Assembly (NCBI GenBank): GCA_934444695.1
Contig: CAKSDF010000074.1
Coordinates: forward strand, 1-9,085
Source of the DNA: an uncultured Eubacteriales bacterium
GTDB taxonomy: Bacteria; Bacillota; Clostridia; Oscillospirales; Acutalibacteraceae
Reading direction: 5' to 3'
DNA: 9,085 bases
Part shown: positions 1-4,184 of the stretch, one piece after another
Position numbering within the stretch: the stretch's first letter is position 1
Layout: each line of letters opens with the position of its first letter
The notes under the pieces: model-generated
What the model was told of the DNA's origin: nothing
The model's input: the letters and a program-made list of their open reading frames with translations, nothing else
The model's database searches: none
Translations under genes and position numbers: made by a program

Positions 1-175
1 TTGTTATTTCGCCCATAACGACGATGGCGCCGGTGGTGCAGAAGCATTCGCAGGCCACGCGGGCGTTGGGATCTTCTTTGATGATTTCGTCCAGTACCGC
101 ATCGGAAATCTGGTCGCAGACCTTGTCGGGATGTCCCTCGGTTACCGATTCGGATGTAAATAAATATTTAGACAT
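1..175 (-). CDS. metK: S-adenosylmethionine synthase, N-terminal part
   Basis: MetK makes S-adenosylmethionine from methionine and ATP in the cytoplasm; it is the cell's main methyl donor supply. Only the first 58 residues are in the window and the gene runs off the left edge. They match the family opening closely: MSKYLFTSESVTEGHPDK with the ATP-binding HPDK (His15, Asp17), followed by DQISDAVLDEI, the RVACE segment holding a conserved active-site glutamate, and GEIT. The ATG at 173-175 has an AAGGAAG-type ribosome site a few bases upstream. It lies 28 bases after the stop of the small membrane protein gene, so the two are probably co-transcribed from the promoter at 567-595. The CECFC run in place of the more usual CET is a minor oddity. 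Identification is very secure; function of the unseen part is assumed. Confidence 0.97.
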   Translation of the reverse strand, partial: MSKYLFTSESVTEGHPDKVCDQISDAVLDEIIKEDPNARVACECFCTTGAIVVMGEIT

Positions 176-203
176 TTCTTTCTTCCTTTTCCTGTTTGTT
201 TTC

Positions 204-455
204 TTAGTTATCTTTATTGCCTTTGTTTTCTTTGTCTTTTTTATCCTTGTTATCGTCGAGGACAAGACCGGCAGCCGCTCCGATCACCGTTCCGGCAACG
301 ATGAAAAGGGGAATGTTTTTTAAAACAAATCCGAATACAACCCCCAAAACAAATCCCACAACGGTCAGAACGACAAAAAAGTCGGTCGAACGGACCTTTT
401 CTTCCTTTTCCGCCTTGGCGCTATTTGCGGCTTTTGCATTTTGTTCCTTTTCCAA
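204..455 (-). CDS. small two-helix membrane protein of unknown function, upstream of metK
   Basis: I do not recognise a family. The 83-residue product has a charged Lys/Glu/Ala-rich head (1-24), two hydrophobic segments at about 26-45 and 48-66 joined by a very short turn (KN), and a tail of only Asp, Lys, Asn, Glu and Gly (67-83). Both segments are rich in glycine and valine with GxxxG-like spacing, which suggests a tightly packed helical hairpin with both ends in the cytoplasm. The start is TTG at 453-455; no ATG or GTG is in frame back to an upstream stop near 511, and a GAGGG ribosome site sits 8 bases upstream. The tail gives a nearly pure-purine mRNA stretch just before metK. Position first in the transcript, before metK, argues that it is a real gene; a role with MetK is not implied. 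Confidence 0.65.
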   Translation of the reverse strand: MEKEQNAKAANSAKAEKEEKVRSTDFFVVLTVVGFVLGVVFGFVLKNIPLFIVAGTVIGAAAGLVLDDNKDKKDKENKGNKDN

Positions 456-479
456 GCTCTCGCCCTCTTTCGCATTTAT

Positions 480-557
480 GTTGTAACGAACAACCGTGCT
501 GCAAGCGTTTCACGGATGACACCTGCCGATCTTTGCGGCAAAGATACCGTGCAGCAC
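480..557 (-). promoter_or_regulatory. structured 5' leader RNA of the metK operon (candidate cis-regulatory element)
   Basis: The leader between the promoter at 567-595 and the TTG start at 455 folds well by eye when read on the minus strand. An 8-bp perfect closing stem pairs GTGCTGCA (557-550) with TGCAGCAC (503-496). As an alternative extension, CACGG (551-547) can pair with CCGTG (515-511). Inside is a hairpin of 7 bp with a 3-base loop, ATCTTTG-CCG-CAAAGAT (545-529). After the closing stem a second hairpin, GTTGT-TCGTT-ACAAC (494-480), precedes the ribosome site at 464-468. The predicted transcript begins almost at the first stem. I see none of the SAM-I (S-box) signature blocks, and no terminator-like stem with a T-run, so if it regulates it probably acts on translation or stability. 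Structure is seen; function is inference. Confidence 0.5.
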
Positions 558-566
558 ACCTAACAT

Positions 567-595
567 ATTATATCCCATTCGTCATTTGATTGCAA
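567..595 (-). promoter_or_regulatory. promoter for small membrane protein-metK unit
   Basis: On the minus strand, -35 TTGCAA (595-590), a 17-base spacer and a perfect -10 TATAAT (572-567). Transcription would begin near base 560, giving a leader of about 105 bases before the TTG start at 455. Confidence 0.75.
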
Positions 596-602
596 GTGGT
601 TA

Positions 603-631
603 TTGATATTTAAACGAGATTGTGATAATAT
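603..631 (+). promoter_or_regulatory. promoter for phosphoglucomutase gene
   Basis: -35 TTGATA (603-608) is followed either by an extended -10, TG at 621-622 and GATAAT at 624-629 (15-base spacer), or by TAATAT at 626-631 (17-base spacer). It lies about 40 bases upstream of the ATG at 674 and is back to back with the leftward promoter: the two -35 boxes are only 7 bases apart. Confidence 0.6.
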
Positions 632-673
632 ATAGAAAAGCCTTAAAATTTTAAAGTGAAAGGATGTTTTTTT

Positions 674-2377
674 ATGAGCACTTCCGAGCTTTATTCCCTT
701 TGGTTAAAAAATGCAACCGATGATCCCGACATCATCGAAGAACTTAAATGTATCGACGGCAAAGACGAGGAAATATACGACCGTTTTTACCGTGAGCTGG
801 AATTCGGAACGGCGGGACTGCGCGGAGTTATCGGCGCGGGAACCAACCGTATGAACATCTATACGGTCAGAAGAGCCACCCAGGGCCTTGCGCAGTATGT
901 TCTGAGCGAAGGCGGCAACAAGGTTGCCATCGCCTACGACAGCCGTATAAAATCCACTCTTTTCGCCCGTGAGGCCGCCCGTGTTCTTGCGGCAAACGGC
1001 ATTAAGGTATACATTTATAAAGAGCTTATGCCAACCCCCATGCTTTCCTACGCCGTTAGAGAGCTTGGCTGCACCTCGGGCATCGTCGTAACCGCCAGCC
1101 ACAATCCCGCAAAATACAACGGATACAAGGCATACGGCGCCGACGGCGCTCAACTTAGCGTTGAAAACAGCCAGAAGGTGCTTGATCTGGTCAACAAGGT
1201 TGATATGTTCTCATCGGTCAAGCTTTGCGATTTCGATGAGGCGGTCAGAGAGGGCACAATCGAATACATCGGCGACGAGCTTATCGACAAATACCTCGAG
1301 ACGGTCAAGAGCCGTTCCATCGAAAAGGTCAAGGGCGATTTAAAGGTAATTTACACACCCCTTAACGGAACCGGCAACAAGCCGGTTAGAGAGATACTTA
1401 AACGCATCGGAATAGAAAATGTCACGGTGGTTCCCGAGCAGGAATTCCCCGACGGCAACTTCCCCACCGCTCCCTTCCCCAATCCCGAGATTCGTCAGGC
1501 CTTCGAATGCGCCTTAAATCTTTCCAAAACCGTTCCCGCCGACCTGCTTCTCGCCACCGATCCCGATTGCGACAGGGTTGGAATTGCCGTTAAGGACGGA
1601 GACGATTTCACCCTTATGTCGGGCAACGAGGTAGGCGCCTGCCTGCTTGATTACATTCTTTCGAGAAGAAAAGCAAACGGCACTCTGCCAAAAGACCCGG
1701 TGGCCGTAAAAACCATTGTTTCCACCCCCCTGGCCGACAAGATCGCTGCGAAATACGGCTGCAAGCTCATAAGCGTGCTGACCGGATTTAAATACATCGG
1801 CGAACAGGCCGGAATACTTGAGGCAAAGGGCGAGCAGGAGCGCTTTGTTTTCGGATTTGAGGAAAGCTACGGTTATCTTGCCGGAGCATACGTAAGAGAT
1901 AAGGATGCGGTTGTGGCATCTATGCTTATCTGCGAAATGGCCGCATTTTATAAAAATGAGGGCAAAACCCTGCTTGACGTTATAAACAGCCTTTATGCCG
2001 AGCACGGAATGGTCTATTCTTCCCAGAACAGCTTCACCTTTGAGGGCGCCGCCGGAATGAAAAAGATGCAGGGCATTATGGACTACCTTCGCGCGCTGCC
2101 TCCCAAAAAGATCGGCGAAAACAGTGTTATTGCCATAAGCGACTATGAGACATCAGAGAAAACCGAGCTTAAAACCGGCAAAAAGACGGTCATCACCCTG
2201 CCGAGATCCAACGTGCTTTATTACGATCTGGATGAAAACGGCTCCAACCTTATCGTCCGTCCTTCGGGCACCGAGCCCAAGATTAAGGTGTATATCACCT
2301 CCATCGACGCCGACAAAGAAAAAGCCGAATCCCGCGCCGAGCTTTGGCTGTGGGATATGAAAAAACGCTTTAATTGA
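674..2377 (+). CDS. pgcA: alpha-phosphoglucomutase (phosphohexomutase family)
   Basis: Interconverts glucose-1-phosphate and glucose-6-phosphate (possibly also mannose phosphates) in the cytoplasm, feeding UDP-glucose for glycolipid and wall polymers, or glycogen. All four active-site loops are present, numbered from the ATG at 674: the phosphoserine loop TASHNP with Ser142; the metal-binding DPDCDR at 296-301; the sugar-selecting FEESYGY at 395-401; and the phosphate-binding RPSGTEPK at 529-536. The N-terminal FGTAGLRG typical of the PgcA-type long form is also there. At 567 residues it is close to the usual 570-580. An in-frame GTG at 656 would add six residues, but the AAAGGA ribosome site at 659-664 lies 9 bases before the ATG and would fall inside such a gene, so ATG 674 is preferred. 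It stands alone, with its own promoter. Choice between phosphoglucomutase and phosphomannomutase rests on likeness to PgcA. Confidence 0.95.
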   Translation: MSTSELYSLWLKNATDDPDIIEELKCIDGKDEEIYDRFYRELEFGTAGLRGVIGAGTNRMNIYTVRRATQGLAQYVLSEGGNKVAIAYDSRIKSTLFAREAARVLAANGIKVYIYKELMPTPMLSYAVRELGCTSGIVVTASHNPAKYNGYKAYGADGAQLSVENSQKVLDLVNKVDMFSSVKLCDFDEAVREGTIEYIGDELIDKYLETVKSRSIEKVKGDLKVIYTPLNGTGNKPVREILKRIGIENVTVVPEQEFPDGNFPTAPFPNPEIRQAFECALNLSKTVPADLLLATDPDCDRVGIAVKDGDDFTLMSGNEVGACLLDYILSRRKANGTLPKDPVAVKTIVSTPLADKIAAKYGCKLISVLTGFKYIGEQAGILEAKGEQERFVFGFEESYGYLAGAYVRDKDAVVASMLICEMAAFYKNEGKTLLDVINSLYAEHGMVYSSQNSFTFEGAAGMKKMQGIMDYLRALPPKKIGENSVIAISDYETSEKTELKTGKKTVITLPRSNVLYYDLDENGSNLIVRPSGTEPKIKVYITSIDADKEKAESRAELWLWDMKKRFN

Positions 2378-2586
2378 CATTGCGGTTAATGCCCGGCGAT
2401 TAACGGTCATCGGTAAATAATGACGATCGGTAATCAGATAATCAACCCAAGCAATCGTCATTTCAATTGATTTTTTGTAAAATATAATTATCCCCCTGTT
2501 CGGCAAAATGAACAGCACCCCATTTATTAGGCAAGCGTCTTTCAAAAAGGGCTGTTGATGCCGCTTGTTTTCTGCGTGCGATGGGT
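2378..2586. other. AT-rich gap between convergent genes, no coding sequence seen
   Basis: This 209-base stretch separates the rightward phosphoglucomutase from the leftward DUF3006 gene. It holds the short direct repeat ATCGGTAA (2409-2416 and 2426-2433), the inverted repeats around 2398-2462, and a 6-bp inverted repeat CTGTTC/GAACAG (2496-2501 and 2510-2515) without a T-run on either side. No convincing ribosome site with a start codon is present. Confidence 0.6.
2419..2476 (+). terminator. possible terminator after phosphoglucomutase
   Basis: A 9-bp perfect inverted repeat, AATGACGAT (2419-2427) with ATCGTCATT (2454-2462), is followed after 8 bases by six T (2471-2476). A competing 6-bp stem AATCAA/TTGATT (2440-2445 and 2467-2472) abuts the T-run directly. 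The loops are long and the stems AT-rich, so this is a weak call. Confidence 0.4.
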
Positions 2587-2802
2587 CTATTTTTTTCTCA
2601 GCCGTTCAAACCTTTCCCTTGCCGAAAGCATCTTTTGCTCGGTCTCATTTTTGAGTAAAACATATTTGCCGCCATGCTTTTGCACGGTATCTCCGTCGGC
2701 GGGAGTATAGTCAAAATCCGATAAAGGGATGTTTTCAAACCCGCCGTCCTGATTTTCGCAAACGGCAAAATCTCCCTCGATTCTGTCCACTGTATATTTC
2801 AT
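2587..2802 (-). CDS. DUF3006 domain protein
   Basis: A 71-residue protein that fits the DUF3006 family: it opens MKYTVDRIEGDFAVCE, continues with a short beta-rich core (QDGG, NIPLSDFDYTPADGDTV, GGKYVLL), and ends in a basic helical tail rich in Glu, Arg and Lys (55-71). The biochemical function of the family is unknown. In Firmicutes it is often encoded beside secreted ComEC-like metallo-beta-lactamase proteins, as here: the lipoprotein gene ends 95 bases upstream on the same strand. It lacks a signal peptide, so the product should be cytoplasmic. The ATG at 2800-2802 has an AAAGGG element 7 bases upstream and a stronger AAGGAG 13 bases upstream. The length matches the family's usual 65-80 residues. 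Family assignment is from recognition of the N-terminal pattern. Confidence 0.82.
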   Translation of the reverse strand: MKYTVDRIEGDFAVCENQDGGFENIPLSDFDYTPADGDTVQKHGGKYVLLKNETEQKMLSARERFERLRKK

Positions 2803-2897
2803 ATAACCGCCCTTTCTCCTTGTATCTTTTATCGTTTATCTACCGCAAAAAGTATGGACTGCCGTTCCTTTTGCGCAGCCTCGGTACATCCTGATTT

Positions 2898-4055
2898 TTA
2901 CGGTTTGCAGACCCCGCAGGGAGAATACCCCTCGTCTATGAGCTGTTGCCTTGAGCCGGTATAGTCTTTTCGATTTTTCTCGGAAATGCTCTTGGCGCTT
3001 TGGCAGTCTGTTTTGTGGAACTTCTTTGTGCCGATATTGAGAACATACTGTTCACCGACACTCTCACCTTCCAAAGCATCCGAAAGTTCCGATTGCGCGG
3101 CCGATGAATAAGACTGAATTCCCCCGTTTTGACCGTCTCCGCTTTGAGACAATACACCGTCATCGTTTCCGTCAAAGGTCTGCTCGGATTTTCCTTTCGC
3201 CGACAGCGAAAATTTACCGTCGCTGTTTGCCTCGAGATTTATCGTGCCTAAAAGATCGGTGCGATAGATTTCTGTGCCCTGCTTTTCAAGCTTTTCAAGG
3301 GTTTCCTGATGAGGGTGGCCGTAATCATTATCCTTCCCGCAGGAAATGACAGCGCATTTTGGTGAAACAGCCTTTAAAAATTCCGCTGAGGTGGAAGTCC
3401 CGCTGCCGTGATGTCCCACCTTTAAAACATCGGCCGACACGTCCTTTTTGTCCGAAAGCAGCTGCTTTTCAACCTCTTTTTCGGCGTCCCCGGTCAGCAG
3501 CAGAGAAAACTCCCCGCAAGTCACCTTTAAAACAATCGAGCTGTTGTTGAGATTATCGCTTTGCTCACCGTTTTTTGAAAGTACCGTGACCTTCGACTGC
3601 CCGACAGAAAATTCCTCATTTTCCTCGGGAACGGTTATCGAAAGTCCCTTGCTTTCGGCCGCGTCCAAAACATCATTAAAGGTTTTTGTATCGGTAACGG
3701 CATTCGGCATAAGCAAATCGCCCACATCAATGTCCTTTATAACATCGTCAAGCCCACCGATATGGTCGGCATGAGGATGCGTGCCAACGGCGTAATCTAG
3801 CTTTTCGATACCTTTATCCTTTAAGAAATTCAAAACCGTTTTTCCCGATTCGTTTGTTCCGGCATCTATAAGCATACTTTGCCCGTCTGAGCGAATAAGT
3901 ATGCTGTCTCCCTGCCCCACGTCGATAAAGTCCACCGAAAGCTGACTGTCGTTTTGAAAATCGTCTTCGGTTTTTTGAGTATCCGCGCCGTTATTCCGGC
4001 AGGAACAAAGCAGCAAAAGAGCGGCAATTAAAATTGCGGCAATACGTTTCTTCAT
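2898..4055 (-). CDS. ComEC-like metallo-beta-lactamase lipoprotein with C-terminal Cys/His module
   Basis: A 385-residue exported hydrolase-like protein. Residues 1-18 are a lipoprotein signal peptide (KKR, then a hydrophobic run) ending in the lipobox LCSC, with Cys19 as the lipid anchor. The metallo-beta-lactamase fold resembles the C-terminal domain of ComEC: FIDVGQGDS at 43-51, the metal-binding THPHADHIGG at 92-101 (His93, His95, Asp97, His98), LLTGDAE with Asp190, KVGHHGS at 212-218, and HPH at 247-249. A Ser/Gly/Gln-rich linker (about 288-335) leads to a C-terminal module with His347, Cys351, Cys380 and Cys383, an Ada-like zinc-binding pattern often attached to secreted nucleases and such hydrolases. 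Substrate is unknown; a nucleic acid or phosphodiester is a fair guess from the ComEC likeness. The ATG has an AGGAGA site at 4061-4066. A strong terminator stands just upstream. Confidence 0.92.
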   Translation of the reverse strand: MKKRIAAILIAALLLLCSCRNNGADTQKTEDDFQNDSQLSVDFIDVGQGDSILIRSDGQSMLIDAGTNESGKTVLNFLKDKGIEKLDYAVGTHPHADHIGGLDDVIKDIDVGDLLMPNAVTDTKTFNDVLDAAESKGLSITVPEENEEFSVGQSKVTVLSKNGEQSDNLNNSSIVLKVTCGEFSLLLTGDAEKEVEKQLLSDKKDVSADVLKVGHHGSGTSTSAEFLKAVSPKCAVISCGKDNDYGHPHQETLEKLEKQGTEIYRTDLLGTINLEANSDGKFSLSAKGKSEQTFDGNDDGVLSQSGDGQNGGIQSYSSAAQSELSDALEGESVGEQYVLNIGTKKFHKTDCQSAKSISEKNRKDYTGSRQQLIDEGYSPCGVCKP

Positions 4056-4088
4056 AATCTTCTCCTATAATTTTCCTTCAAATTTCCT

Positions 4089-4117
4089 AAAAAATTCCCC
4101 CGAAAAAACGGGGGAAT
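4089..4117 (-). terminator. intrinsic terminator after the ATPase-like gene
   Basis: Read on the minus strand, a 9-bp perfect stem ATTCCCCCG/CGGGGGAAT (4117-4109 and 4102-4094) with a six-T loop runs directly into six T (4094-4089). It is a textbook rho-independent terminator for the asp23-fakA-ATPase operon. It ends only about 33 bases before the ATG of the lipoprotein gene. Confidence 0.9.
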
Positions 4118-4140
4118 ATAAATTTACAACCTTTTGTCTG

Positions 4141-4164
4141 TCGGTCGATGTTTTCTATCGGCCG
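4141..4164. repeat. imperfect inverted repeat downstream of the ATPase-like gene
   Basis: CGGTCGAT (4142-4149) faces ATCGGCCG (4157-4164) across a 7-base loop. On the plus strand this pairs fully with one G-U and is followed by CTTTTTG; on the minus strand, the direction of the genes here, it has a C-A mismatch and no T-run. Its role is unclear; it may add to the main terminator at 4089-4117. Confidence 0.4.
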
Positions 4165-4184
4165 CTTTTTGTCGGCAGATACTT

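Noticed and set aside
178..240. Pyrimidine-rich stretch as a regulatory tract
   Set aside because: It is explained by the Lys/Asp/Asn/Glu-rich tail of the small membrane protein on the minus strand and the metK ribosome site.
456..560. SAM-I (S-box) riboswitch before metK
   Set aside because: Expected from context, but the conserved GAGGGA, GCAACC and GGTGCTAA-type blocks are absent and no terminator stem follows.
656..658. GTG start for phosphoglucomutase
   Set aside because: The good AAAGGA ribosome site at 659-664 lies after it and is correctly spaced for the ATG at 674.
2483..2488. TATAAT as a plus-strand promoter for a small RNA
   Set aside because: The nearest TTGATT is only 10 bases upstream, too close for a -35 box, and nothing recognisable follows.
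2496..2515. CTGTTC/GAACAG inverted repeat as a terminator
   Set aside because: The stem is only 6 bp and neither strand has a T-run after it.
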